Below, one piece after another: positions 17,074-26,969 of a stretch of 64,000 nucleotides of DNA; position 1 is the first letter of the stretch, and every line of letters begins with the position of its first letter. The notes beneath the pieces were generated by a model. It was not told the DNA's origin, ran no database searches, and was given only the letters and a program-made list of their open reading frames with translations. Origin of the DNA: Pseudomonas saudimassiliensis (lineage in GTDB: Bacteria; Pseudomonadota; Gammaproteobacteria; Pseudomonadales; Pseudomonadaceae); NCBI RefSeq assembly GCF_000939975.1, contig NZ_LK391969.1:3274868-3338867 (forward strand), in the 5' to 3' direction. The position numbers and the translations under genes are program-made.

Positions 17074-17102
17074 TTGTCTTGTCAGGCGGCCGCGCGTATA
17101 AT
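17074..17102 (+). promoter_or_regulatory. Sigma70 promoter of tRNA-fMet
   Basis: TTGTCT (17074-17079), a 17-bp spacer and a perfect TATAAT (17097-17102) end 17 bp before the tRNA. A terminator lies just upstream, so the tRNA and the rimP operon need their own promoter. Confidence 0.75.
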
Positions 17103-17119
17103 TCATGCCCTAGATTCGA

Positions 17120-17196
<77 letters not shown>

Positions 17197-17200
17197 GTCA

Positions 17201-17225
17201 AAGGCCCCTTTTCAGGGGCTTTTTG
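17201..17225 (+). terminator. Terminator or attenuator between tRNA-fMet and rimP
   Basis: A stem AAGGCCCC (17201-17208) with GGGGCTTT (17215-17222) encloses a 6-nt loop and leads into a T tract. It ends the tRNA transcript; partial read-through would feed rimP-nusA-infB. Confidence 0.85.
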
Positions 17226-17309
17226 TTAACTCCGGACTTCATCTGAAGTGGCCGGAACCAAGGATGGGCTTTAGGCCCATTTTTTATTCATCAAAGATAG
17301 GCGGTGAAA

Positions 17310-17765
17310 TTGTCCGGCAAAGTTACCGAATTGGAGGACCTGTTGGTCCCGATTGTCGAAGCTCTGGGCTATCGTTGTTGGGGGATCGAATTTTTGTCGC
17401 AGGGGCGTCACAGTCTGCTGCGAGTCTATATCGACCATCCCGATGGCGTCAGTGTGGAAGCCTGCGCGACGATCAGCCGTCAGGCCAGTGCGGTGCTGGA
17501 CGTTGAGGACCCCATCAGTGGTGACTACACGCTGGAAGTGTCTTCTCCGGGAATGGATCGTCCCCTGTTCACGCTTGAGCAGTTCGCTAGCTATATTGGC
17601 GAGCAAGCCAAAATCAGGTTGCGCGTGCCCTATGAAGGCCGGCGGAATTTTCAAGGTGTCATCCGCGGTGTGGAAGGTGACGATGTCGTACTGCAGGTAG
17701 AGGAGCACGAGTACCTGCTGCCTATCGATAGCATCGATAAAAGCAACATCATCCCGCGGTTTTGA
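17310..17765 (+). CDS. rimP: Ribosome maturation factor RimP
   Basis: Needed for 30S subunit maturation. At about 151 residues it is the family length, with the N-terminal segment [26 protein letters not shown] and the strongly conserved [17 protein letters not shown]. The start is uncertain: a TTG at 17310 gives [12 protein letters not shown], matching Pseudomonas homologues (MSSK...), while a GTG at 17304 would add two residues. GGTGA and GGCGG lie just upstream. First gene of the rimP-nusA-infB-rbfA-truB-rpsO-pnp cluster. Confidence 0.95.
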   Translation: MSGKVTELEDLLVPIVEALGYRCWGIEFLSQGRHSLLRVYIDHPDGVSVEACATISRQASAVLDVEDPISGDYTLEVSSPGMDRPLFTLEQFASYIGEQAKIRLRVPYEGRRNFQGVIRGVEGDDVVLQVEEHEYLLPIDSIDKSNIIPRF

Positions 17766-17817
17766 GCATTTTTCGGGCTCCAGTGGCCCCAATGGACGGC
17801 GTTAGGCGAGGCATACG

Positions 17818-19299
17818 ATGAGCAAAGAAGTGCTGCTGGTTGTGGAATCCGTTTCCAATGAGAAGGGCGTACCGCCCGGAGTCATTTTCGAGGCGCTGGA
17901 AATGGCCTTGGCAACGGCCACCAAAAAGCGCTATGAAGATGAGGTGGACGTGCGGGTGGCGATCAATCGCCAGACCGGCAGTTACGACACCTTCCGCCGC
18001 TGGACCGTGGTGGTGGACGACGACTTCGAAGAGCCCGGCATGCAGCTGGCTCTGGATCAGGCCCATGCCCGCGACCCGGCGTTGAACGTCGGTGATGTGG
18101 TCGAGGAGAAGATCGAGTCGGTCGAGTTCGGTCGTATCGCCGCGCAGATTGCCAAGCAGGTCATCGTGCAGAAGGTGCGTGAGGCCGAGCGTGCCCAGGT
18201 AGTGGACGCCTATCGTGATCGTCTGGGTGAAATCATCAGCGGTACCGTGAAGAAGGTTACCCGCGACAGCGTCATCGTGGACCTGGGCAACAATGCCGAG
18301 GCCGTGTTGCCCCGTGAGGAGATGATTCCCCGCGAAACCTTCCGTACCGGCACCCGCATCCGCGCACTGCTCAAGGACATTCGCACCGAGAACCGCGGCC
18401 CGCAGCTGGTGCTGTCGCGCAGCGCTCCGGAAATGATCATCGAGCTGTTCCGCATCGAGGTGCCGGAAATTGCCGAGGAGCTGATCGAAGTCATGGGCGC
18501 TGCCCGCGACCCGGGCTCGCGCGCCAAGATCGCCGTGCGCTCGAAGGACAAGCGTATCGACCCCCAGGGCGCCTGCATTGGTATGCGGGGCTCGCGCGTG
18601 CAGGCCGTTTCCGGTGAGCTGGGCGGTGAGCGGGTCGACATCGTATTGTGGGACGACAACCTCGCCCAGTTCGTGATCAACGCCATGGCACCTGCCGAAG
18701 TGGCCTCGATCATTCTGGATGAGGACACCCACACGATCGATATCGCCGTGGCCGAGGACAACCTCGCCCAGGCAATTGGCCGCAGTGGCCAGAACGTCCG
18801 GCTGGCCAGTCAACTGACCGGCTGGACACTCAATGTCATGACCGAAGACGACATTCGCGCCAAGCAGGAAGCCGAAACCGGCGATGTGCTGCGCAATTTC
18901 ATCGATGAGCTGGATGTTGAAGAGGATCTGGCTCAGATCCTGGTCGACGAGGGCTTCACCTCCCTGGAGGAGATTGCCTACGTACCCATGGAGGAGATGC
19001 TCGAAATCGACGGTTTTGACGAGGACATCGTCAATGAGCTGCGTTCCCGGGCCAAGGATCGTCTGTTGACTAAGGCGATCGCTAACGAGGAAAAACTGGA
19101 AGAGGCCCAGCCAGCGGACGACCTGCTGAATATGGAGGGTATGGATCGCGCCCTGGCTTTCCAGCTGGCAGCCCAAGGTATTATCAGCATGGAAGACCTG
19201 GCCGAACAGTCCGTGGACGACCTGCTGAACATTGATGGAATCGACGAAGCCCGTGCCGGCGCCTTGATCATGGCAGCTCGGGCGCCCTGGTTTGAATAA
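17818..19299 (+). CDS. nusA: Transcription termination/antitermination protein NusA
   Basis: Binds RNA polymerase and nascent RNA, and modulates pausing, termination and rRNA antitermination. The 493-residue protein has an N-terminal RNAP-binding domain (1-125), an S1 domain ([17 protein letters not shown]), two KH domains ([14 protein letters not shown] and [13 protein letters not shown]) and two C-terminal helix-hairpin-helix acidic repeats (about 365-425 and 440-493), as in E. coli NusA. The ATG follows GGCGAGG. infB follows after a structured 60-bp gap. Confidence 0.97.
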   Translation: MSKEVLLVVESVSNEKGVPPGVIFEALEMALATATKKRYEDEVDVRVAINRQTGSYDTFRRWTVVVDDDFEEPGMQLALDQAHARDPALNVGDVVEEKIESVEFGRIAAQIAKQVIVQKVREAERAQVVDAYRDRLGEIISGTVKKVTRDSVIVDLGNNAEAVLPREEMIPRETFRTGTRIRALLKDIRTENRGPQLVLSRSAPEMIIELFRIEVPEIAEELIEVMGAARDPGSRAKIAVRSKDKRIDPQGACIGMRGSRVQAVSGELGGERVDIVLWDDNLAQFVINAMAPAEVASIILDEDTHTIDIAVAEDNLAQAIGRSGQNVRLASQLTGWTLNVMTEDDIRAKQEAETGDVLRNFIDELDVEEDLAQILVDEGFTSLEEIAYVPMEEMLEIDGFDEDIVNELRSRAKDRLLTKAIANEEKLEEAQPADDLLNMEGMDRALAFQLAAQGIISMEDLAEQSVDDLLNIDGIDEARAGALIMAARAPWFE

Positions 19300-19303
19300 A
19301 CCG

Positions 19304-19345
19304 GTCGGCTGGCAGTATCACCCTGCACTGATGCAGGGCACCGAC
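19304..19345 (+). other. Stem-loop in the infB leader
   Basis: An inner hairpin CCCTGCA (19321-19327) with TGCAGGG (19332-19338) and a 4-nt loop, and an outer helix GTCGG (19304-19308) with CCGAC (19341-19345) ending just before the infB Shine-Dalgarno. No T tract follows. It could modulate infB initiation or mark an RNase cleavage site; the function is inferred only. Confidence 0.5.
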
Positions 19346-19359
19346 TGAGGAGAAAGTGA

Positions 19360-21870
19360 ATGGCGGAAGTGACGGTCAAAGAATTGGCTCAGGTAACAGG
19401 TACGCCGGTAGAGCGCCTGTTGCAGCAGATGAAGGAAGCCGGGTTGTCGCACACCAGTGCGGAACAACAGGTATCGGATGACGAGAAGCAGCGCTTGCTG
19501 ACCTTCCTCAAGAGCAACCATGGCGACTCCGCATCGGAGCCGCGCAAGATCACGCTCACGCGCAAGACCGTGAGTACTCTGAAGGTCGCTGGCAGCAAGA
19601 CGGTCAACGTCGAGGTGCGCAAGAAGCGCACCTACGTCAAGCGTGACGAGGTTGATCTCGAGGCCGAGCGCCAGCGCGAGCTGGAAGAGCTACGCGCCGC
19701 CGAAGAGGCTCGTCAAGCCGCTGCCGAGGCGGAAGCCCAGCGCAAGGCCGAGGAAGAACAGGCACGACAGGCTGCAGAAGCGGCCCGTCTGGCAGCCGAA
19801 GCGGCGCCCAAGACCCAGCCCGATGCCGTGGCCGCCGAGCCGGCCGTAGCGGCACCCGCCGCCGAAGCGGAGCAGGCCAGTGTCGAGGCAGCCCCGTCAC
19901 CGGCCGCTGCCGCGAAGAAGAAAGAAGAGCAGCGTCGCAAGGCCCGGGCCGATGAAGACGAGCGCAGCCGCAAGCGCGCTGGCGGCCCCGGCAAGGGCCG
20001 TGGTGCACCGCGTGGTGAAGACGAGGACGCGCTGGCGCGTCGTCGCGGTGGCGCCGGCAAGCTCAAGGCGCAGAAAAAACGTAATCAGCACGGCTTCGAG
20101 AAGCCGACAGGACCCATAGTGCGAGAAGTGGTAATCGGTGAAACCATCACCGTGGCCGAACTGGCCCAGAAGATGTCGGTGAAGGCAGCCGAGGTCATCA
20201 AGTACATGTTCAAGAACGGCAACATGGTGACGATCAACCAGGTGCTGGACCAGGACACCGCGACCATCGTTGCCGAAGACATGGGCCACAAGGTCAAGCA
20301 CGTCAAGGAAAGCGATCTGGAAGACCGCCTGGCACTGGCCATGCACTTCGAAGGTGAAGAAGTCAGCCGTGCGCCGGTGGTGACCGTCATGGGTCACGTT
20401 GACCATGGCAAGACCTCGCTGCTCGACTACATCCGTCGCGCCAAGGTGGCCTCTGGTGAAGCGGGTGGTATCACCCAGCACATCGGTGCCTACCATGTGG
20501 AGACCGATCGCGGCATGGTCACCTTCCTGGACACCCCCGGCCACGCGGCGTTTACCGCCATGCGTGCCCGTGGTGCCCAGTCGACCGATATCGTGATCCT
20601 GGTGGTGGCAGCCGACGACGGCGTCATGCCGCAGACCGAAGAAGCGGTGCAGCATGCCAAGGCCGCCGGCGTTCCGCTGGTCGTCGCAGTGAACAAGATC
20701 GACAAGGAAGACGCCGACCCGGATCGCATCAAGAACGATCTGGCTGCGCGGGATGTCATTCCGGAAGAGTGGGGCGGCGACACCCAGTTCGTCCACGTAT
20801 CCGCCAAGGTCGGTACCGGTATCGACGATCTGCTGGAAGCGGTCCTGCTGCAGGCTGAGGTTCTCGAGCTCAAGGCCCAGCCCTCGGCTCCGGCCCGCGG
20901 TGTGGTCATCGAGTCGCGGCTGGACAAGGGCCGTGGCCCGATTGCCACCGTACTGGTCCAGAACGGTACCCTGCGTCAGGGCGACGTGGTGCTGGCCGGC
21001 CTCAACCATGGTCGTGTGCGTGCCATGCTCGACGAGAATGGCAACCTGGTGAAGGAAGCCGGTCCGTCCATTCCGGTTGCGATCCTCGGCCTGGATGGCA
21101 CTCCGGAAGCGGGTGACGAGATGACCGTGGTGGCTGACGAGAAGAAGGCGCGGGAAGTCGCGCTGTTCCGTCAGGGCAAGTTTCGCGAGATCAAGCTGGC
21201 CCGTCAGCAGTCGGCCAAACTGGAGAACATGTTCGAGAACATGGGCCAGGGCGAGAAGAAGACGCTCAATATCGTCATCAAGGCCGATGTGCGCGGCTCG
21301 CTCGAGGCATTGCAGGGCTCGCTGAACGAGCTGGGCAACGACGAAGTCCAGGTCAAGATCGTATCCGGCGGCGTGGGCGGTATCACCGAGACCGACGCCA
21401 ACCTGGCGCTGGCTTCCAACGCCGTGATCTTCGGCTTCAACGTCCGGGCTGATGCATCGGCGCGCAAGGTGATCGAGACCGAAGGTCTGGATCTGCGCTA
21501 CTACAGCGTGATCTACGAGATCATCGAAGACGTCAAGAAGGCCCTGTCGGGTATGCTTGGCAGCGATGTGCGCGAGCAGATCCTCGGTGTTGCCGAAGTA
21601 CGTGACGTATTCCGTTCGCCGAAATTCGGTGCGGTGGCTGGCTGTATGGTCATTGAGGGCACGGTCTACCGTAACCGTCCGATCCGGGTACTGCGTGAAG
21701 ACGTGGTCATCTACGAAGGCGAGCTGGAATCCCTGCGTCGCTTCAAGGATGACGTTGGCGAAGTGCGCAACGGCATGGAATGCGGTATCGGCGTGAAGAA
21801 CTACAACGACGTGCGCGCTGGCGACCGGATCGAGGTGTTCGAGCGGGTCCAGGTAGCACGCACGCTGTAA
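19360..21870 (+). CDS. infB: Translation initiation factor IF-2
   Basis: GTPase that brings fMet-tRNA to the 30S subunit and promotes subunit joining. In 836 residues: an N-terminal IF2-N domain ([21 protein letters not shown]), a long charged Ala/Glu/Lys/Arg-rich linker (about 95-245), a second IF2-N-like domain ([19 protein letters not shown]), the G domain with [13 protein letters not shown] and NKID, then domains II-IV ending [16 protein letters not shown]. The ATG follows TGAGGAGA at good spacing. I cannot judge from sequence whether internal starts give shorter isoforms, as in E. coli. Confidence 0.97.
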   Translation: MAEVTVKELAQVTGTPVERLLQQMKEAGLSHTSAEQQVSDDEKQRLLTFLKSNHGDSASEPRKITLTRKTVSTLKVAGSKTVNVEVRKKRTYVKRDEVDLEAERQRELEELRAAEEARQAAAEAEAQRKAEEEQARQAAEAARLAAEAAPKTQPDAVAAEPAVAAPAAEAEQASVEAAPSPAAAAKKKEEQRRKARADEDERSRKRAGGPGKGRGAPRGEDEDALARRRGGAGKLKAQKKRNQHGFEKPTGPIVREVVIGETITVAELAQKMSVKAAEVIKYMFKNGNMVTINQVLDQDTATIVAEDMGHKVKHVKESDLEDRLALAMHFEGEEVSRAPVVTVMGHVDHGKTSLLDYIRRAKVASGEAGGITQHIGAYHVETDRGMVTFLDTPGHAAFTAMRARGAQSTDIVILVVAADDGVMPQTEEAVQHAKAAGVPLVVAVNKIDKEDADPDRIKNDLAARDVIPEEWGGDTQFVHVSAKVGTGIDDLLEAVLLQAEVLELKAQPSAPARGVVIESRLDKGRGPIATVLVQNGTLRQGDVVLAGLNHGRVRAMLDENGNLVKEAGPSIPVAILGLDGTPEAGDEMTVVADEKKAREVALFRQGKFREIKLARQQSAKLENMFENMGQGEKKTLNIVIKADVRGSLEALQGSLNELGNDEVQVKIVSGGVGGITETDANLALASNAVIFGFNVRADASARKVIETEGLDLRYYSVIYEIIEDVKKALSGMLGSDVREQILGVAEVRDVFRSPKFGAVAGCMVIEGTVYRNRPIRVLREDVVIYEGELESLRRFKDDVGEVRNGMECGIGVKNYNDVRAGDRIEVFERVQVARTL

Positions 21871-21896
21871 CCCAGCGACAAGCGCCAAACTGCAAG

Positions 21897-21926
21897 CGAT
21901 AAGCGGTCCGAGAGGGCCGCTTGTCG
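21897..21926 (+). repeat. Stable GNRA-capped hairpin between infB and rbfA
   Basis: CGATAAGCGG (21897-21906) pairs with CCGCTTGTCG (21917-21926), continued by CC/GG and closed by a GAGA tetraloop. No T tract follows, so it is not a standard terminator. The flanks contain related AAGC/GCTT words (for example ACAGCTTGTGGCTTGAAGC at 21971-21989), reminiscent of degenerate short intergenic repeats in Pseudomonas. Confidence 0.6.
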
Positions 21927-22000
21927 TCTGTCCAGCTTGGCATTTACCCAGAGTTGCACCTGTGCAGCTAACAGCTTGTGGCTTGAAGCCAGAGGTTCAT

Positions 22001-22387
22001 ATGGCCAAAGAATACAGTCGTACCCAGCGGGTGGCCGATCAGATGCAGCGTGAGCTGGCGGTACTGATCCAGCGTGAGGTGCGCGACCCGCGGGTTGGCA
22101 TGATCACTGTCACCGCCGCAGAAGTCAGCCGCGATCTGGCCCATGCGAAGATCTTCATTACCCTGATGGGCGAAGCCAGCGATGAGGATATCGCCCTGAA
22201 CCTGGCTGCCCTGAAGGACGCTGCCGGCTTCCTGCGCGTCCAGCTCGGACGGGTAATGAAGCTGCGCAGCATTCCGCAGCTGCACTTCCACTACGATGAG
22301 AGCGTACGCCGCGGCGTGCATCTGTCTTCCCTCATCGAGCGTGCGGTCGCGCAGGATCGTCAGCGTTCCGGGGATGATGAGGAGTAG
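22001..22387 (+). CDS. rbfA: 30S ribosome-binding factor RbfA
   Basis: Cold-shock-associated 30S maturation factor. The 128-residue KH-like protein has [27 protein letters not shown] at the N-terminus (quoted from position 6 in part: [11 protein letters not shown]) and the conserved [15 protein letters not shown]. The ATG at 22001 with AGAGG at 21991-21995 is chosen; the frame extends back to 21962 through non-conserved sequence. truB begins 2 bp after the stop. Confidence 0.95.
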   Translation: MAKEYSRTQRVADQMQRELAVLIQREVRDPRVGMITVTAAEVSRDLAHAKIFITLMGEASDEDIALNLAALKDAAGFLRVQLGRVMKLRSIPQLHFHYDESVRRGVHLSSLIERAVAQDRQRSGDDEE

Positions 22388-22389
22388 TC

Positions 22390-23310
22390 GTGTCGGCACC
22401 ACGTAGCAAGCGTCGTGATATCGACGGCGTACTGATTTTCGACAAGCCCCTGGGCATGACCTCCAATGCCGCCTTGCAGAAGGTGCGCTGGTTGTTCAAC
22501 GCCAGCAAGGGCGGTCACACCGGAAGCCTGGACCCGCTGGCCAGTGGCGTATTGCCGCTGTGCCTGGGCGAGGCGACCAAGTTTTCCCAGTATCTGCTCG
22601 ATGCCGACAAGGTGTATGTCACCGAAGCACGGCTGGGCATGACCACCACCACCGGTGACGCTGAAGGCGAGGTGCTGGAAATGAAGCCCTGCCAGGTGAC
22701 CCTGGCTGAGGTGGAAGCGCTGCTGCCGCGCTTTACCGGCGATATCCAGCAGGTCCCCCCCATGTACTCGGCGCTCAAGCATGAAGGCCAGCCGCTGTAC
22801 AAGCTGGCCCGGGCCGGGGAAACAGTGGAGCGCAAGCCCCGATCTGTTACCATAAGCCAGCTGACGCTGCTGGGGCTTGAGGGTGATCGGCTGCGCCTCG
22901 AAGTGCATTGCAGCAAGGGCACCTACATTCGCACGCTGGTGGAGGATCTGGGCGCTGCACTGGGGTGCGGTGCCCACGTCTCGGAGCTGCGGCGGATTGG
23001 CGCCGGGCCCTTTGATCTGAGTCAGGCGGTGACCCTGGAGACCCTTGAGGCGCTGCATGCCGAAGGCGGCGCCGGGGCGCTGGATCAGCTGCTGCTGCCG
23101 ATCGACAGTGGCCTGGCGGATTGGCCGGTAGTCAGCCTGACTGAGCAGACCGCGTTCTATCTCAACCATGGGCAGGCGGTGCGGGTTCCTGGTAGTCCGG
23201 CCTTCGGTATGGTCCGGCTGCGGGACCACGAAGATCGCTTTATCGGTATTGGCGAGATGACCGACGACGCGCGGGTGGCCCCCAAACGCTTGATGCGTTT
23301 CAACGGTTGA
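22390..23310 (+). CDS. truB: tRNA pseudouridine(55) synthase TruB
   Basis: Converts U55 of the tRNA T-loop to pseudouridine. The 306-residue protein starts at a GTG just after rbfA, with GAGGAG in the rbfA end as its ribosome binding site. The catalytic Asp48 lies in [13 protein letters not shown]; other conserved segments are [16 protein letters not shown] and [17 protein letters not shown]-terminal PUA-like extension follows (about residue 250 on). Confidence 0.96.
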   Translation: MSAPRSKRRDIDGVLIFDKPLGMTSNAALQKVRWLFNASKGGHTGSLDPLASGVLPLCLGEATKFSQYLLDADKVYVTEARLGMTTTTGDAEGEVLEMKPCQVTLAEVEALLPRFTGDIQQVPPMYSALKHEGQPLYKLARAGETVERKPRSVTISQLTLLGLEGDRLRLEVHCSKGTYIRTLVEDLGAALGCGAHVSELRRIGAGPFDLSQAVTLETLEALHAEGGAGALDQLLLPIDSGLADWPVVSLTEQTAFYLNHGQAVRVPGSPAFGMVRLRDHEDRFIGIGEMTDDARVAPKRLMRFNG

Positions 23311-23319
23311 ATGATTTTT

Positions 23320-23340
23320 GCAGACGTGGATCACGTCTGC
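23320..23340 (+). repeat. Perfect inverted repeat between truB and rpsO
   Basis: GCAGACGTG (23320-23328) and CACGTCTGC (23332-23340) form a 9-bp stem with a 3-nt loop starting 9 bases after the truB stop. No T tract follows on either strand, so it is more likely an RNA-processing, 3'-end-protecting or protein-binding site than a terminator. A smaller hairpin (GGAACC CGA GGTTCC) lies further down the rpsO leader at about 23413-23427. Confidence 0.55.
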
Positions 23341-23455
23341 CGGTAGTTGACCCATCAGGGTCGCAACGAGGGTGGCTGTCAACAGGCGCGGTCATTGCTC
23401 GATTTAAAACACGGAACCCGAGGTTCCGGCCTGTTACCTCAGAGGAATAGCTGTC

Positions 23456-23725
23456 ATGGCACTGAGCGTTGAAGAAAAAGCTGCAATCGTATCCGAGTAT
23501 GCACGTGGTGAAGGTGATACCGGTTCTCCTGAAGTCCAGGTAGCTCTGTTGACTGCCAACATCAACAAGCTGCAGGGTCACTTCAAGGACAACAAGAAGG
23601 ACCACCACTCCCGTCGTGGCCTGATCCGCATGGTCAACCAGCGTCGTAAGCTGCTGGATTACCTGAAAAGCAAGGATCTGGGCCGCTACAGCAGCTTGAT
23701 CAGCAGTCTGGGTCTGCGTCGCTAA
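23456..23725 (+). CDS. rpsO: 30S ribosomal protein S15
   Basis: Primary 16S rRNA-binding protein of the 30S platform. At 89 residues it is the exact family length, with the signatures [17 protein letters not shown] and [16 protein letters not shown], ending GLRR. The ATG follows AGAGGAATAG. A 145-bp leader with two hairpins precedes it; S15 represses its own mRNA in E. coli through leader structure, and a similar control is possible here. pnp follows. Confidence 0.98.
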   Translation: MALSVEEKAAIVSEYARGEGDTGSPEVQVALLTANINKLQGHFKDNKKDHHSRRGLIRMVNQRRKLLDYLKSKDLGRYSSLISSLGLRR

Positions 23726-23746
23726 GACCAGCCCCGTTTGGACATG

Positions 23747-23765
23747 GCCGGGTCCGAATCCCGGC
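23747..23765 (+). other. Hairpin in the rpsO-pnp gap
   Basis: GCCGGG (23747-23752) pairs with CCCGGC (23760-23765) around a 7-nt loop, 46 bp before pnp. In E. coli the pnp leader is a structured RNase III target through which PNPase autoregulates. This hairpin sits in the equivalent place but is much shorter. Confidence 0.4.
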
Positions 23766-23811
23766 TGTGCCCAGAGTTTCCCCAAAGGCAAAAACAGAGA
23801 GAGAAGACACC

Positions 23812-25920
23812 GTGAAACCGGTTATCAAACAATTTAAATTGGGCAACAACACCGTTACCCTGGAAACCGGTCGCATCGCGCGCCAGGCTTCCGGTGCGGT
23901 ACTGGTCAGCATTGATGATGCAGTCAGCGTTCTGGTCACCGTGGTAGGCGCAAAGACCGCCGACGCCGGTCGCGACTTCTTCCCTCTGTCTGTGCACTAC
24001 ATCGAGAAAACCTACGCGGCAGGCCGCATTCCCGGTGGTTTCTTCAAGCGTGAAGGCCGTCCCACCGAGAAGGAAACCCTGACCTCGCGCCTGATCGACC
24101 GCCCGATCCGCCCGCTGTTCGCCGAAGGCTTCATGAATGAAGTCCAGGTGGTCTGCACCGTGGTGTCCACCGACAAGACCACCGATCCGGATATTGCCGC
24201 GATGATCGGCACCTCCGCCGCGCTGGCCATCTCCGGCATTCCGTTCGACGGCCCGATCGCCGGTGCCCGCGTTGGCTTCGACGACGTGGCTGGCTACGTG
24301 CTGAACCCGACCTACGAGCAGCTGAAGACCTCGCGTCTGGACATGGTTGTCGCCGGTACCGAAGACGCCGTGCTGATGGTGGAATCCGAAGCGCAGGAAC
24401 TGACCGAAGACCAGATGCTGGGCGCGGTACTCTTTGCCCACATGGAGTTCCAGCCGGCCATCGACGCCATCAAGGAACTGGCCGCTGAAGCGGGCAAGCC
24501 GGCGTGGGACTGGCAGCCAGCGCCGGAAAACACCGTACTGCTGGATGCCATCAAGGCCCAGTTCGGTGCCGGTATCAGCGAAGCCTATACCATCACCCAC
24601 AAGCAGTCGCGCTATACCCGCCTGGGCGAGCTGCGTGACGCTGCGGTCGCTGCCCTGGCGGGCGACGAAGAAGGCCAGCCTTCTGCAGGTGAAGTGAAGG
24701 AAGCCTTTGGCGAAATCGAATACCGCACCGTGCGCGAGAGCATTGTCAACGGCAATCCGCGTATCGATGGCCGTGACACCAAGACCGTCCGTCCGCTGAA
24801 CATCGAAGTCGGCGTACTGGACCGCACCCACGGTTCCTCGCTGTTCACCCGTGGCGAAACCCAGGCGCTGGTCGTGACCACGCTGGGTACCGCCCGTGAC
24901 GCGCAGCTGCTGGACACCCTGGAAGGCGAGAAGAAAGATCCCTTCATGTTCCACTACAACTTCCCTCCCTATTCGGTGGGCGAGTGTGGTCGCATGGGTG
25001 GTACCGGTCGCCGTGAAATCGGCCATGGTCGTCTGGCCCGTCGTGGCATCCAGGCCGTGATGCCCGATATGGACCAGTTCCCCTACAGCATCCGCGTGGT
25101 CTCGGAAATCACCGAATCCAACGGTTCCAGCTCCATGGCCTCGGTCTGTGGCGCGTCGCTGGCCCTGATGGACGCCGGTGTGCCGCTGAAGGCGCCGGTA
25201 GCCGGTATCGCCATGGGTCTGGTCAAGGAAGGCGAGAAGTTTGCCGTACTGACCGACATCCTGGGTGACGAAGACCACCTGGGCGATATGGACTTCAAGG
25301 TAGCCGGTACCGAGAAGGGTGTTACCGCTCTGCAGATGGACATCAAGATCAAGGGCATCACTGAAGAGATCATGGAGCTGGCCCTGCACCAGGCCCATGA
25401 TGCTCGTCTGCACATCCTCAAGCAGATGAACGAAGTGCTGCCGGCGTCGCGCAAGGAGCTGTCCGCCAACGCACCGACCATGATCAGCATGAAGATCGAC
25501 TCCGACAAGATCCGTGACGTGATCGGCAAGGGTGGCGCGACCATCCGCGGTATCTGCGAAGAGACCGGCGCCTCCATCGACATCACCGACGACGGCACCG
25601 TGAAGATCTTCGCCGCTAGCAAGGACGCCGCCAACGCTGCCAAGGCACGGGTTGACGGTATCACCGCTGAAGCGGAGATCGGCAAGGTCTACACCGGCAA
25701 GGTCGAGCGGATTGTCGACTTCGGCGCCTTCGTCAGCATCCTGCCCGGCAAGGACGGTCTGGTACACATCTCGCAAATCGCCAACCAGCGGATCGAGAAG
25801 GTCACCGACGTGCTGCAGGAAGGCCAGGAAGTGAAGGTGCTGGTACTGGACGTGGACAACCGCGGCCGGATCAAGCTGTCCATGAAGGATGTGGAAGCGG
25901 CTGAAAACAGCGGCGTCTGA
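23812..25920 (+). CDS. pnp: Polyribonucleotide nucleotidyltransferase (PNPase)
   Basis: 3'-5' phosphorolytic exoribonuclease of the RNA degradosome. The 702-residue protein has two RNase PH cores (N-terminal with [15 protein letters not shown]-terminal with [19 protein letters not shown] and [16 protein letters not shown]), a KH domain ([14 protein letters not shown]) and a C-terminal S1 domain ([18 protein letters not shown]). A GTG at 23812 gives the family-like start [20 protein letters not shown]; the frame continues upstream to 23767 without homology. A strong terminator follows. Confidence 0.97.
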   Translation: MKPVIKQFKLGNNTVTLETGRIARQASGAVLVSIDDAVSVLVTVVGAKTADAGRDFFPLSVHYIEKTYAAGRIPGGFFKREGRPTEKETLTSRLIDRPIRPLFAEGFMNEVQVVCTVVSTDKTTDPDIAAMIGTSAALAISGIPFDGPIAGARVGFDDVAGYVLNPTYEQLKTSRLDMVVAGTEDAVLMVESEAQELTEDQMLGAVLFAHMEFQPAIDAIKELAAEAGKPAWDWQPAPENTVLLDAIKAQFGAGISEAYTITHKQSRYTRLGELRDAAVAALAGDEEGQPSAGEVKEAFGEIEYRTVRESIVNGNPRIDGRDTKTVRPLNIEVGVLDRTHGSSLFTRGETQALVVTTLGTARDAQLLDTLEGEKKDPFMFHYNFPPYSVGECGRMGGTGRREIGHGRLARRGIQAVMPDMDQFPYSIRVVSEITESNGSSSMASVCGASLALMDAGVPLKAPVAGIAMGLVKEGEKFAVLTDILGDEDHLGDMDFKVAGTEKGVTALQMDIKIKGITEEIMELALHQAHDARLHILKQMNEVLPASRKELSANAPTMISMKIDSDKIRDVIGKGGATIRGICEETGASIDITDDGTVKIFAASKDAANAAKARVDGITAEAEIGKVYTGKVERIVDFGAFVSILPGKDGLVHISQIANQRIEKVTDVLQEGQEVKVLVLDVDNRGRIKLSMKDVEAAENSGV

Positions 25921-25955
25921 TTGCTGTCGCACCGCCTTCGCGCAGTGCAATAAAG

Positions 25956-25987
25956 AACCCCGGCCTGGTGCCGGGGTTTTTTGTTTG
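25956..25987 (+). terminator. Rho-independent terminator after pnp
   Basis: A perfect 9-bp stem AACCCCGGC (25956-25964) and GCCGGGGTT (25970-25978) with a 5-nt loop, then TTTTTGTTT. It ends the rimP-to-pnp cluster. Confidence 0.92.
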
Positions 25988-25995
25988 CGGCCATG

Positions 25996-26478
25996 CTACT
26001 GGTCGGTGCGGTTATCCGGTTCGCTGGCGGGGTCGGCCGTCAGGTTGCGGTCAGTTGCCGTTTCCGGCTCCAGGGGATCGGTGGGATCACCGTCCCAGGG
26101 TTTGCCGTCCAGCGGCTTCACCCGCCCCAGTTCTGCCTCATCCAGGCCGTAGCGGCCGCCGGCACCGGCCTTGCCTACCTCGGTGAGTTCGGTATCCAGG
26201 GCGGTATCGGGCGTGCTGGCCTCCTCGGCGGAACGTGATCCATCATCCGGGTTCAGCGTTTCCGGGGTAGCATCATCGGCGGTCGGGCCATGCCCTGGCA
26301 TAGAGGCCTCGGTCAGGCCGCCTTCCTCCGCCCGCTCTGCCGATTCGGCCCGGGACGGCACGTTGCCGACGGGCCCCATGGGGCGATCATCGGGCGCTTC
26401 GCGATAGTCTTCCTCGACCCGCCGTCTGGCAGCTTCGGTAAGGGCCCGCTCATCCGGCTCGTGTTGATCGTCGCTCAT
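25996..26478 (-). CDS. Acidic, probably disordered protein of unknown function
   Basis: 160 residues, strongly acidic, rich in Asp, Glu, Pro and Gly, with no hydrophobic segment; probably largely unstructured. The layout (DDRPMGPVGNVPS, then ETLNPDDGSRSAEEAS, then GRYGLDEAELGRV) resembles a Pseudomonas family often labelled HPr-related, but no phosphotransfer His motif is present, so I do not adopt that name. The ATG at 26478 is chosen because GGAGGT lies 4 nt upstream; a GTG two codons earlier overlaps that site. It is divergent from the STAS-domain gene and its stop lies 9 bp from the pnp terminator. Confidence 0.65.
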   Translation of the reverse strand: MSDDQHEPDERALTEAARRRVEEDYREAPDDRPMGPVGNVPSRAESAERAEEGGLTEASMPGHGPTADDATPETLNPDDGSRSAEEASTPDTALDTELTEVGKAGAGGRYGLDEAELGRVKPLDGKPWDGDPTDPLEPETATDRNLTADPASEPDNRTDQ

Positions 26479-26603
26479 ATTCACCTCCGCTTATCTGTCT
26501 TTCAGTTGACGCCGGAGGGGGGCAAAAGATTCCATGTTTGCGTCCGTCTGCTGCGCCGAACCCATTGTCTATACTGCCCAGACACAGCCACGAGGGGAGT
26601 GCC

Positions 26604-26969
26604 ATGTTCCAGGTAATGCGTAGCGGTAACGGGCGTCTTGAACTGGACGTTTCCGGCAAGCTAGACAGTGATGGTATGCGCCGCGGCCTGCGTGAACTCT
26701 TTACCCAGGCCCATGGTGTTCAGCATGGTCAGTTGCTGATCCGGGTCGGCGATATCGACCTGCCGACCCCGGGGGCGATTGCTGTGGAGCTGTCCTATCT
26801 GCCCCAGCTATTGCGGCTGGTGCGCCAGTTTGACCGGTGCGCGGTGATCAGCGGTCGGGAATGGATCCGCAGGATGGGTGAGATCGAAGGAGCCATGCTC
26901 CCGGGGATGGAAGTCAGGTCATTTCGCCCCGAGCGGGAGGCCGATGCGCTGGCCTGGCTCGGGGGTTGA
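26604..26969 (+). CDS. SpoIIAA-like STAS-domain protein
   Basis: 121-residue single-domain protein of the SpoIIAA-like/STAS type: MFQVMRSGNGRLELDVSGKL at the N-terminus, then alternating helices and strands (LLIRVGDIDLPTPGAI, CAVISGREWIRRMGEIEGA). Such proteins bind ligands or partner proteins; the target is unknown here. ATG at 26604 follows GAGGGGAG. The upstream CTATACT (26569-26575) resembles a sigma-S type -10 element. Its stop is directly adjacent (0 bp) to the convergent glycine-zipper gene. Confidence 0.7.
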   Translation: MFQVMRSGNGRLELDVSGKLDSDGMRRGLRELFTQAHGVQHGQLLIRVGDIDLPTPGAIAVELSYLPQLLRLVRQFDRCAVISGREWIRRMGEIEGAMLPGMEVRSFRPEREADALAWLGG

